Assembly (NCBI GenBank): GCA_012522345.1
Contig: JAAYKO010000062.1
Coordinates: forward strand, 1 to 40,808
DNA length: 40,808 bases
Source of the DNA: Acholeplasmataceae bacterium
Lineage (GTDB): Bacteria > Bacillota_I > Bacilli_A > Acholeplasmatales > UBA5453
Reading direction: 5' to 3'
Shown: piece after piece, positions 33,224 to 40,808 of the stretch
Layout of the letters: each line of letters opens with the position of its first letter
Position numbering within the stretch: the stretch's first letter is position 1
Notes under the pieces: model-generated
The model's database searches: none
What the model was told of the DNA's origin: nothing
Seen by the model: only the letters and a program-made list of their open reading frames with translations
Position numbers and translations under genes: made by a program

Positions 33224-35230
33224 TTATTTATTATTAGTATCATTTTTTGCAAACACATCTAAAAAGACTTTTACAAGTTTAGGATCAAATTGTGTCTTGC
33301 TGCATCTTTTGATTTCTTCAACTGCTTCGGCATGACTCATCTTCTTTTTATAAGGTCGTTCTGATGTCATCGCTTCGTAAGAGCTGGCAATCGCGATTAT
33401 TCTCGCTCGAAATGGTATTTCATCGCCTTTCAAACCTCTTGGATAACCAAAACCATCAAAACGTTCATGGTGATATAAAATATCTTCCGCAATTGCAGCA
33501 TAGTCCGGGATTGTCACAATTATTCGGTAACCGATCTCTGGATGTTTTTTTATTAAGGTCCACTCTTTTTCGGTCAGCTTTCCTTTTTTGTTAAGGATTT
33601 TCTCATCAATTGCAACTTTTCCGATATCATAAAGCTCACTAGCAATTTTCAACATCTTTATCTCACTGCCTCGCAGCTTTAACTTTTTCCCCATTTTAAG
33701 AGCAATTTCTGTAACTTTTCCTAAATTATCTTTTTTATATGGCATTTTATCAGCTACCATCTGCTTAAATTTAGCAACTATTTTAGCTCGATGATCTTTC
33801 ATTTTGATTAATTTATTTGTATACATCATATTTTCTGCTTCTTTAATTACTAAATCAATATCTCGGTCGCATTTTTTTGTTGCAAGCCCAAATGAGATTG
33901 AAATATTCATGCCATAAATTGTTAATTTTTCAAATTTTGCTTCAATTACAGCAAGCATTTTTTGCGCTTCAGCATAAGATGTGTTAGGAAGTAATACCGC
34001 AAACTCATCACCGCCAATTCGCGAGATATATTGATTAAATCCAAAATTTTTAACTAGTTTTTCAGCAACAAATTTTAAAAGTTCATCACCTGCATCGTGA
34101 CCAAAAGCGTCGTTTGTAATTTTTAAACCATTAATATCCGCAAAAATAACAGATAAGGGATAATATTTTTCTTTACTAAACTCAATGATGTTTTCTTCAT
34201 AACTTCTTCTATTATAGAGATTGGTCAAAGCATCATAGTATGACAACTTTAAAATCTTCTGCTCATTTTCATAGCGTTCTGTAATATCAATTGAACGAAT
34301 TGCAACTCCAAAAATCTCTTCAGAAGAATTTTTAATTGGTGTATAATGCTCTTCTAAATATTTTCCTTTATTGACTTCTACTTCAAATATCATATTAACT
34401 ATTTCACCAGCAAAGGCCTTATCAATACATTCCTTGATTCTTAAACGCATCTCCTCATCATCAATATAATTTAAATAATTTTCACCAATATTAACATCTG
34501 TAACATAAAACGTCCTCATCTGACTACAATGAAAATCGTTAATTGCAATATAATTATAATTTTTATCAACAGCAAAAAACTCCATTTTTGCAGTAGAATC
34601 AATACTTGACTGTAAAACGGCTTTTTGTTCAGCTAAAATTTTTTCTTGTTCTATTTTTTCTTTTTGAAAGTGAATAACGACCGAAACAAGCATCGTTGCG
34701 ATTGGGAAAACTATTAGAAATGGAACATAAGTAATTCTTAAAATTTCTACCGACTGGGGATAAGGCATTGTTAAAAATGCTAAAATAGTTAAAACACTAA
34801 CAATAAAGCCAAAAAATAAATACTCTAAATAAAGATTCATCTTGGGGAGTTTTTTTCTAATGTTATGCCAGAAAACTCCAAACCCGCCCGATAAAACAAT
34901 TGTTAAAATTCCTGGTAAAACTCCTCCACCAGCAATCGTTAGCCGATAGCCAATCGCAATCACAGCAGCTATCAAGGTTGGGACTAAACCAAAAAACAAC
35001 CCAATAATCGAGAGCATAACAGTCCTGGCATCAAAAAAGACTCCTTCTCTCAAAACCCATGGGTCGTGCATCAATAATATAACCATGCCACCAAGAATAA
35101 TTCCTGAAATTATATTTTTAGATATTTTGTTTTTTTCAAAGCGCAATATTACATAGACAAAAATGATTGAAAATATGATTACTGCATTGGAAATTAAATT
35201 CATTATTATTTCAAAAATTTCTTTTGGCAT
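33224..35230 (-). CDS. Membrane-bound PAS-GGDEF-HD-GYP protein (c-di-GMP turnover)
   Basis: The protein has 668 residues; TGGAGTG precedes the ATG. Residues 5-185 form a LytS-like 5TM sensor (LREGVFFDARTVMLSIIGLFFG; split as about 61-82). A PAS domain covers about 205-318, GGDEF about 325-475 with GGDEF at 406-410, and HD-GYP about 490-660. The cyclase half looks active: DALTNLYNRR, DINGLK and RIGGDEF; there is no RxxD inhibitory site. The HD-GYP half is altered: the HD pair reads YD (Tyr534) and the later Asp of VxDxYDA is Ser (IASSYEAM), while HPEIG, HHERFDG and GYP remain. It may therefore bind rather than cleave c-di-GMP. It is divergent from the EAL gene. Confidence 0.9.
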   Translation of the reverse strand: MPKEIFEIIMNLISNAVIIFSIIFVYVILRFEKNKISKNIISGIILGGMVILLMHDPWVLREGVFFDARTVMLSIIGLFFGLVPTLIAAVIAIGYRLTIAGGGVLPGILTIVLSGGFGVFWHNIRKKLPKMNLYLEYLFFGFIVSVLTILAFLTMPYPQSVEILRITYVPFLIVFPIATMLVSVVIHFQKEKIEQEKILAEQKAVLQSSIDSTAKMEFFAVDKNYNYIAINDFHCSQMRTFYVTDVNIGENYLNYIDDEEMRLRIKECIDKAFAGEIVNMIFEVEVNKGKYLEEHYTPIKNSSEEIFGVAIRSIDITERYENEQKILKLSYYDALTNLYNRRSYEENIIEFSKEKYYPLSVIFADINGLKITNDAFGHDAGDELLKFVAEKLVKNFGFNQYISRIGGDEFAVLLPNTSYAEAQKMLAVIEAKFEKLTIYGMNISISFGLATKKCDRDIDLVIKEAENMMYTNKLIKMKDHRAKIVAKFKQMVADKMPYKKDNLGKVTEIALKMGKKLKLRGSEIKMLKIASELYDIGKVAIDEKILNKKGKLTEKEWTLIKKHPEIGYRIIVTIPDYAAIAEDILYHHERFDGFGYPRGLKGDEIPFRARIIAIASSYEAMTSERPYKKKMSHAEAVEEIKRCSKTQFDPKLVKVFLDVFAKNDTNNK

Positions 35231-35610
35231 AACTGTTCACTCCAGAAAATATCATTTTTAGAAGTTTGAACAAAACAATATTAAACTGGCTATTCAATTT
35301 AATAATACCATATATTGGTAACATCTTAGTAGTAATGTTCATTTTTTAATGATAAATTTAACTTAAATCGTTAAAATCCCTTTAGGTTAAAACTATGATA
35401 TCACATTTTTAACTAAATTAAAAACACTATTTCTTATTGCTTATTTTTTTAGATGTTTTAGTAAAATAAAACAAAAAGAAATCATTATTTCAAAATTTTT
35501 TTGCTTATTTTTTTAACTGTTATTAGTTGTTTTTTGCAATATTTTATTGAATAAAAGCGAAATTACGCTATAATACTATTGTAGCTATGCTTCATAAAAG
35601 GAGAAAACTT
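35231..35610. other. Divergent intergenic region between two c-di-GMP genes
   Basis: This AT-rich stretch of 380 bases has promoters at each end and no gene. On the minus side an extended -10-like TGGTATTAT lies about 35305-35315. I found no GEMM c-di-GMP riboswitch pattern. Confidence 0.5.
35547..35574 (+). promoter_or_regulatory. Promoter of the EAL gene
   Basis: TTGAAT (35547-35552), 16 bases, TATAAT (35569-35574). Transcription should start near 35581, so the ATG at 35587 would have almost no leader. Confidence 0.7.
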
Positions 35611-37245
35611 ATGCTCACATTTGACAGGAAAATAAGTAATTTTAAGTCAATTGTATTAAAAGTAGTTATCTTGCTTGTGATGTTTTTAGTTTCCGTTTTA
35701 GTTTATTTTAGTGGTGGCACAAAAAGTGCGATTTCCCATTTGATGTATATTCCCATTGTCTTATCAGGATTTTTATTTGGATACAAATGGGCCTTTTTTT
35801 TAAGTCTCATCGGAGGACTTTTCTTAGGACCTTTTATGCCGCTTGATGTTTCTTTAAATGTTAAACAGGATTTGGCAAATTGGATAATTAGAACCGTTGT
35901 CTTTGTTTTACTTGGAGTTGAGAGTGGAATTGCCAAAAATTACGTTTCCTTGAGTGAAGGCAAATACAATCGTTCATTATATTATCATTATGCAACAAAC
36001 ATCCCTAATTTAAATATTTTAAAGATGTTAGATGAAAATGAACTCGAACCTAGTAAAGGTTTGACTGCCGTTACAGTCTTGATTTTAAATTATGAAAAAA
36101 TAGTAGAGTTTTTCACTACTGAAGTCTACAACAAACTAATCAGCAATATCTATAATGATCTAAACAATAAGATCTCTCATAAAAAAGTAGTCTTAAGTAA
36201 CAACTCAAATAAGTTTTGGTTGCTTGTTGATGATAACTCACCTAAGGATGTCGTAAAAGAAATCCGCGATATCATTGTTAAGTTTAGAAGAGAAAATGAA
36301 TTTTCAGTTTACTTTGAGTTCTCGCTCGGTCATGAATTAATTTATTCGATTGCTGAAAAAGAAGAAACCTTATTTTATGCTTCCACAAATAAAGCTTATA
36401 AAGTTGCTGCAGCTAAAAACACCATTATCGCTGATAAGATTAATAAACAATATGATTATACTTTACTATCAGATTTAGACCTTTCGTTAAAAGATAATGA
36501 TTTCTTTTTAGTCTATCAACCTTTAATTCCTAATTATAAAACTAGGACTTTATTTTTTGAAGCTTTAATCAGATGGAATCATCCCGAAAGAGGACTGATT
36601 CCCCCAAATGATTTTATTCCTTTAGTTGAAGAGACACTGCTGATCAATAGACTTACTCTTTGGGTCTTAAATAAAGCCATTGAAAAGACTAAGTTTTTTG
36701 AAGAACAAGGCTTGGATACCAGAATCTCAATTAATGTCTCGCCGCGTAACATTTATAGTTCTCGCTTTATTAAAAGTGTCATTGATATTTTTAATATTCA
36801 TAATGTTGACCCTAAAAAAATTGAATTTGAAATTACCGAAGGAACAGCGATGAATGCTTCTGCTGAAACTATTGAGCACTTACAACAATTAAAAGATTTA
36901 GGTGTTGAAATCGCAATTGATGACTTTGGTAAAGGCTATTCATCAATTTATTATTTGACAAGTTTTCCAATCTCAACAGTTAAAATTGATCGCAATTTTA
37001 CCTTAGAAATCCTCTCCAATCCTCGCCAAAAGATTTTGATTGAAGAATCTGTTAATTTATTGAGAAAGCTTGGTTTTGATGTCATCTGTGAAGGTGTTGA
37101 GACTTTTGAACAATTAGAAATTATTCAAGAGATGAATGTTGACTACTATCAAGGATATTATTTTTCTAAACCATTAAATGATCAGGATATTAATAATTGG
37201 ACAAAAAACTATTGTAGCATTTTAAAAAAGCGGTTTTATAATTAA
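35611..37245 (+). CDS. Membrane-bound EAL-domain c-di-GMP phosphodiesterase with degenerate GGDEF-like domain
   Basis: The start is the ATG at 35611, seven bases after AAAGGAG; an ATG at 35587 lacks a ribosome site. The protein has 544 residues. Four membrane helices cover about 14-112. A region of about 125-275 has the cyclase fold pattern but no GGDEF (LLVDDNS stands there), so it is non-catalytic. The EAL domain (about 290-535) keeps all key residues: EAL (317-319), Asn375 in NVSPRN, Glu407/Glu410 in EITE, DDFG (437-440), Lys458, Glu494 in EGVET and the QGYYFSKP end. It should cut c-di-GMP to pGpG. It lies between two GGDEF genes. Confidence 0.93.
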   Translation: MLTFDRKISNFKSIVLKVVILLVMFLVSVLVYFSGGTKSAISHLMYIPIVLSGFLFGYKWAFFLSLIGGLFLGPFMPLDVSLNVKQDLANWIIRTVVFVLLGVESGIAKNYVSLSEGKYNRSLYYHYATNIPNLNILKMLDENELEPSKGLTAVTVLILNYEKIVEFFTTEVYNKLISNIYNDLNNKISHKKVVLSNNSNKFWLLVDDNSPKDVVKEIRDIIVKFRRENEFSVYFEFSLGHELIYSIAEKEETLFYASTNKAYKVAAAKNTIIADKINKQYDYTLLSDLDLSLKDNDFFLVYQPLIPNYKTRTLFFEALIRWNHPERGLIPPNDFIPLVEETLLINRLTLWVLNKAIEKTKFFEEQGLDTRISINVSPRNIYSSRFIKSVIDIFNIHNVDPKKIEFEITEGTAMNASAETIEHLQQLKDLGVEIAIDDFGKGYSSIYYLTSFPISTVKIDRNFTLEILSNPRQKILIEESVNLLRKLGFDVICEGVETFEQLEIIQEMNVDYYQGYYFSKPLNDQDINNWTKNYCSILKKRFYN

Positions 37246-37376
37246 ACTCCTTAAAACTTTTTTACTGATGTTGCTTTAATAAATTGACATTATTAAGACC
37301 AAATGTTAAAATTGTCTTAATCTTTTTTATTAATTATGTTTCATTTCTTAATTTAATTATAAAAGGAGTTCACTTG

Positions 37377-38903
37377 ATGAGTTTTTTAGATTTTTATGTA
37401 GTTGTTTTAATTTTAATCTTTATATTGTTTGTCTTTTTCTTTTTCTACTTATTGAAAAACAAAGATTCTCTTTCTTTGCTCTTTTCAGTTTTTTCGCTCT
37501 TTAGTGCAATTTGTCTTTTTGGTGTTATCGGCCAATTAAAGTCTTCTTCTATGGAACAAATCCTCTTTTTTCAAAAGATTAAATATATTGGTCTGCCCTT
37601 TATGGCACCAACCTTTTTAATGTTTTTATTTAGAATTCATAATATTGCCTATCGAAGCCCTTTGGCTGTTTTTAGTCTATTTGTTATCCCTTTTATTATC
37701 TTTGCTTTAGTGATGACAAATGAATTTCATCATTTATATTACCAAAGCGTACAAACTTTTGAATATCGCGGTTATTTAATAACTTCACGTGAAGCTGGCC
37801 CGCTTTATTACCTTGGATTCGGATATCATGTTTTAATGTATGCCGGTGGTTTTTATTTAACTCTTAAAATCTCTGCTCGCAAAAATAAAAACATTAAAGT
37901 CTTAAGTTATCTTTTAATGGCTAGTATAGTTTGGTCTTTTCTTTTTCACATTTTTTATTTATTTAAATTGCTTCCATTTGGTGTTGAAATCCCCCTTATT
38001 GGTTTTCTTTTACAATTGCTTGCTTTTTTATGGCTTATGTTTTACTGTCGCTTATTTGATGCTTATGAACTTCGTCATATCGCAACCCCTAAACTCCAAG
38101 AGGGAATTATAATTATTGATAATGATTTTGACTTAATTTATTATAATCCCGCAGCTAAAACTATGTTTGATTGGTTAAACCCAAAATTGATTGGCGTTTC
38201 TTTCTCCCAAACTCCTTTAGGTAAACATCTCCTTTTTAATGATGATGTTAATTTTGTTTTAAAACTTGATGTTTTTGGCGAAGAAAAACATTTTAATTTT
38301 AATACTACTTCACTATATAGCCATAATGAAAAATTAAAAGGTTTTGTCTATGTCTTTAGTGATTACACTAAACGAATTCAGTTGGAAAATGAATTAAAAT
38401 ATCTCGCCAACTATGATGGTCTAACTCAGCTTTACAATCAAATTACAATACTTAACAAAGCTGAAACTGCTTTTAAAGAAGCCAAATGTCTTCAGACTCT
38501 ATTCTCGGTTGTTGTAATAGATGCCAATGGTTTTAAAAGAATAAATGATAGTTTTGGTCATCTATTTGGCAATCTTGTTTTAAAAGAACTTGCTACTGTT
38601 ATTAAAGAAATTTTTGCTAATGAAGATTGTCTTTTAGGTCGACTCGGTGGTGATGAGTTTTTAATTGTTTGTCACTGCTTAGAAAAAGATTGCATCGCTG
38701 ACAAGTTAGCTGATTTAGTTAAAAGGGTCGGAAAGATCCGCAAAAACAAACTCAAAGAACTAGCTCTTTCAATTAGTGTTGGTGTCCATCAAATCGATTT
38801 TAAGAAAGATGCTGACCAAACACTTGAAAAAGCGATTCACTCAGCTGATCGCGCCATGTATAGGGCTAAAGAACAAGGAATCAACATCGTAAATTACTAC
38901 TAA
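37377..38903 (+). CDS. 7TM-PAS-GGDEF diguanylate cyclase
   Basis: The ATG at 37377 is chosen because AAAGGAG lies eight bases upstream; a longer in-frame start at 37284 has none. The protein has 508 residues. Seven or eight helices (about 5-225) resemble the histidine-kinase 7TM sensor module (EAGPLYYLGFGYH between helices). A PAS domain (about 238-335) and GGDEF domain (about 340-505) follow. YDGLTQLYN, IDANGFKRIND and RLGGDEF (GGDEF at 424-428) are intact, so cyclase activity is expected. No RxxD inhibitory site precedes GGDEF. It lies 131 bases after the EAL gene on the same strand with no terminator between, so they may be cotranscribed. Confidence 0.91.
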   Translation: MSFLDFYVVVLILIFILFVFFFFYLLKNKDSLSLLFSVFSLFSAICLFGVIGQLKSSSMEQILFFQKIKYIGLPFMAPTFLMFLFRIHNIAYRSPLAVFSLFVIPFIIFALVMTNEFHHLYYQSVQTFEYRGYLITSREAGPLYYLGFGYHVLMYAGGFYLTLKISARKNKNIKVLSYLLMASIVWSFLFHIFYLFKLLPFGVEIPLIGFLLQLLAFLWLMFYCRLFDAYELRHIATPKLQEGIIIIDNDFDLIYYNPAAKTMFDWLNPKLIGVSFSQTPLGKHLLFNDDVNFVLKLDVFGEEKHFNFNTTSLYSHNEKLKGFVYVFSDYTKRIQLENELKYLANYDGLTQLYNQITILNKAETAFKEAKCLQTLFSVVVIDANGFKRINDSFGHLFGNLVLKELATVIKEIFANEDCLLGRLGGDEFLIVCHCLEKDCIADKLADLVKRVGKIRKNKLKELALSISVGVHQIDFKKDADQTLEKAIHSADRAMYRAKEQGINIVNYY

Positions 38904-38908
38904 TAACC

Positions 38909-38940
38909 AAAAAAGTCTAGAAAAAATCTAGACTTTTTTT
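38909..38940. terminator. Bidirectional terminator
   Basis: AAAAAAGTCTAGA / TCTAGACTTTTTTT with a short A-rich loop, between convergent genes. Confidence 0.93.
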
Positions 38941-38957
38941 AATTTCAGATGTTTATT

Positions 38958-40808
38958 TTAATTTCTACCAGGATCCCAAATAATTGGATACTCTTTCCAA
39001 ATTCCGTAGGAACCAATACTTCGAGGAATAATGTTTGCTCCAGTGACTGGATTATGCGGAACGTCTTCTAGAGCTTCCCACAAGGAACCATCATGAACTA
39101 CAAAATCTCCTTGAACGTAAGTATTAAAAGGGGCAAACATGTCTGTTATTTCAATCCAACCATTTCTTTCTGCTCCTGGTGCAGATTCACTATTGGAGTT
39201 TGAAGTTCCATTCCAATAATATGTCTTATTGTTAAAGATTACTCTTTCCTTAATGTAACCCGTGTTTAAATACTCATTGTTGGGACGCCACTGATCAGTT
39301 AATTCTCGCCAACCATTTCTTCCTAACAAAGGATCAATATTTACTGCATTAGTATCTTTTGTCCACATAAACTTTCTAACTGTTTCATCTTCACTAGTTA
39401 TCGTGACGATGTTCGCTTTTGAATATGATGTTTGACTATTATATTCGCCTCTTTCAACACTAGCAGTAAAGTGACTTGAATTATTTAAAGCTGGGCCCCA
39501 AATGTAGTTTGATTGAACAATATAGTAAGCACCGTTACTGGTGACAATCTCACCTCGTTCATATTTTGCTTGACCATTAAAAGCGTTGTATTCACTAGTT
39601 GCCTTTTTCCAACCTGTCCAATCTTCTAATTGGCTATAATTAGTGGACTTTGCTGATGCAAAATACCATTCCTTTTGACCATTGGAATCAATACTATAGA
39701 CAAAGTCGCCAAGTTTATATTTATTTGAGCCAATTGCGAAATAAAGTCCAAATGGTTCCCAACCCCAATGGTTTATCTCCGGAGGGCTTGTTAAACCGTT
39801 ATTTTTTGCACGCCAAAATTGACCATCATAATAGACAACATCACCAACACTATAAGTTGCTCCACTTGTAAATGCGGCACTATACTTTTTCCAGCTTCCT
39901 CCTGGGGGTTCACTCCAATTACCACCATAGACTGAAATATAAAATCCTTTTAGTTCTTCAGGCCCATCATAATATACTATTTCACCACTATTATAACCTC
40001 TACCACCGGCCCAAATTTTAAGAATGTTAGGGGCGTAAAGATAATCTTCATAACCCCAATTATCATAACCTGTCGACAATAAAATCGTAAGTTTTGTCGG
40101 ATTGGTTAAACTATTTAATTGTAAATCGACTAAATTTACCGAATAAATAATAACTTCATAATTTCCTGACGGCAATGTTAAGTTGTCGCAGGCTACTCCA
40201 TCGCATTTAACATAGTAATAAATATCATGTTTTCCTTTACTATCGGTAAAATTTCCATTATTATTATAGTGTTTAAATTTAAAAACCAAGTTTTTTAAAG
40301 TTTCATTATGAGTTGTTAAATTATCATAATCAACAATAAAGTTATTGAGGTTAAAATTGCTTGTGAAAGTGACTTCTTCCTTAAATAAAGTAGATTCACC
40401 ATTATCCCAAACAGCACTATAGCGATTGTTTTGAACTGCTGTAGTAATAATTGCAATTTTCAAAAAGTTATAACCTGTTGGAAAAGTATTGGCGTTTAAT
40501 TCAATTCTTTTTAATACTGGGATAGTAACAAAATCCTCACTCTTTTCGACCATTTGATTATAATACACAAACTCGCCATCAGGAATAGTGTCGAAATCAT
40601 TTTCATATTCATAATTTAAAAGATCAATATCTTTTTGGGTTACACCTTGGCTTGATTCCCATTTATGAATCACTTTAAATCTGAGATTGATATTGGTATA
40701 AGCTTTAATGTGAACTTTAATTTCTAAATTAAGATAGTATTTGCCACCTTGATTATAAATATAGGAATTTAAAGATCCTGAACCTGTAGTTGGTAATTTA
40801 ATTGTTAA
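38958..40808 (-). CDS. Surface-type protein with seven CBM5/12-like repeats (N-terminus off the right edge)
   Basis: The frame is open through the right edge: 616 residues are visible. A GTG at 40673 is internal, since 45 sense codons precede it. The first 280 or so residues are beta-rich and unrecognised. The rest is seven degenerate units of about 45-55 residues with the pattern 'W....Y..G..V.y.g..w.a......P......W': YNSGEIVYYDG, YSVGDVVYYDGQFWRA, YKLGDFVYSI, YERGEIVTSNGAYYI, YSKANIVTI, YIKERVIFNNKTYYW and YVQGDFVVHDGSLWEA. This resembles the ChiC-like carbohydrate-binding fold (CBM5/12). It ends WDPGRN with no anchor. It may be an adhesin or glycan-degrading enzyme whose catalytic part is outside the window. 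Confidence 0.82.
   Translation of the reverse strand, partial: LTIKLPTTGSGSLNSYIYNQGGKYYLNLEIKVHIKAYTNINLRFKVIHKWESSQGVTQKDIDLLNYEYENDFDTIPDGEFVYYNQMVEKSEDFVTIPVLKRIELNANTFPTGYNFLKIAIITTAVQNNRYSAVWDNGESTLFKEEVTFTSNFNLNNFIVDYDNLTTHNETLKNLVFKFKHYNNNGNFTDSKGKHDIYYYVKCDGVACDNLTLPSGNYEVIIYSVNLVDLQLNSLTNPTKLTILLSTGYDNWGYEDYLYAPNILKIWAGGRGYNSGEIVYYDGPEELKGFYISVYGGNWSEPPGGSWKKYSAAFTSGATYSVGDVVYYDGQFWRAKNNGLTSPPEINHWGWEPFGLYFAIGSNKYKLGDFVYSIDSNGQKEWYFASAKSTNYSQLEDWTGWKKATSEYNAFNGQAKYERGEIVTSNGAYYIVQSNYIWGPALNNSSHFTASVERGEYNSQTSYSKANIVTITSEDETVRKFMWTKDTNAVNIDPLLGRNGWRELTDQWRPNNEYLNTGYIKERVIFNNKTYYWNGTSNSNSESAPGAERNGWIEITDMFAPFNTYVQGDFVVHDGSLWEALEDVPHNPVTGANIIPRSIGSYGIWKEYPIIWDPGRN

Noticed and set aside
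35231-35610. c-di-GMP (GEMM) riboswitch between the two signalling genes
   Set aside because: None of the conserved GEMM core sequences were found on either strand.
40671-40673. GTG at 40673 as the real start of the right-edge protein
   Set aside because: The frame stays open for 45 codons up to the window edge, and the preceding residues continue the same beta-rich pattern with no ribosome site near the GTG.
1-40808. Mycoplasma-type code with TGA as tryptophan
   Set aside because: TGA ends several complete proteins at the expected place and tryptophan is TGG throughout.
38958-40808. Prophage tail-fibre gene
   Set aside because: The CBM-like repeats would fit, but no other phage gene is in the window and the neighbours are chromosomal signalling genes.

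Overview
ORGANISM. The window is AT-rich chromosomal DNA. TGA is a real stop codon here: it ends hutU, ftcD, hutI and several other genes, and tryptophan is coded by TGG, so this is not the Mycoplasma code. Gram-positive Shine-Dalgarno sites (AAGGAG/AGGAGG), rho-independent terminators, an S-box and a T-box riboswitch, a DegV protein, PadR and LytTR regulators, lipoproteins, a PDH complex and a c-di-GMP gene set together suggest a low-GC Bacillota or a walled/wall-less relative that keeps the standard code (Acholeplasma-, Izemoplasma- or Haloplasma-like). This placement is inference. No phage, IS, CRISPR, tRNA or rRNA was seen.

LAYOUT. (1) 1-4304, minus: the N-terminal 1.4 k residues of a giant surface lipoprotein (lipobox, collagen-like Gly-X-Y tract, InlB-type repeat, three MBG/YDG-like modules, a series of FN3-like modules, start of a DUF6273-like domain); its C-terminus lies off the left edge. 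(2) 4305-6480: a long gene-poor stretch, a small lipoprotein, then a consensus promoter, a SAM riboswitch and a terminator ahead of an orphan 114-residue protein. (3) 6694-10543: ROK sugar kinase, DegV protein, DUF2238-like membrane protein, and a LytTR/DUF3021 pair. (4) 10811-17207: compact histidine-degradation operon hutH-hutU-ftcD-hutI-fchA. (5) 17350-19076, minus: a divergent tyrosine phenol-lyase/tryptophanase-family enzyme behind a T-box riboswitch. (6) 19149-20574, minus: PadR regulator plus a membrane protein with six internal repeats, with two palindromic operators in the promoter. (7) 20773-26393: SDR epimerase, PepO-type M13 peptidase, unknown membrane protein, C39-like peptidase lipoprotein. 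(8) 26583-31295: pdhABCD, with a convergent lipoate-protein ligase and then a C26 glutamine amidotransferase. (9) 33224-38903: three c-di-GMP proteins (GGDEF-HD-GYP, EAL, 7TM-PAS-GGDEF). (10) 38958-40808, minus: a surface-type protein with seven CBM5/12-like repeats, its N-terminus off the right edge.

HOW THE GENES WORK TOGETHER. The hut operon takes histidine through urocanate, imidazolonepropionate and formiminoglutamate, moves the formimino group to tetrahydrofolate (FtcD) and closes it to methenyl-THF with release of ammonia (FchA), giving glutamate, NH3 and a one-carbon unit. The PDH complex feeds acetyl-CoA production; its E2 carries one lipoyl domain, and the neighbouring LplA can load scavenged lipoate. 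The two window ends are surface proteins, and the c-di-GMP block next to the right one could control adhesion (inference). The most unusual signals are the T-box in front of a catabolic-type lyase with altered active-site residues, and the SAM riboswitch in front of an unrecognised small protein.
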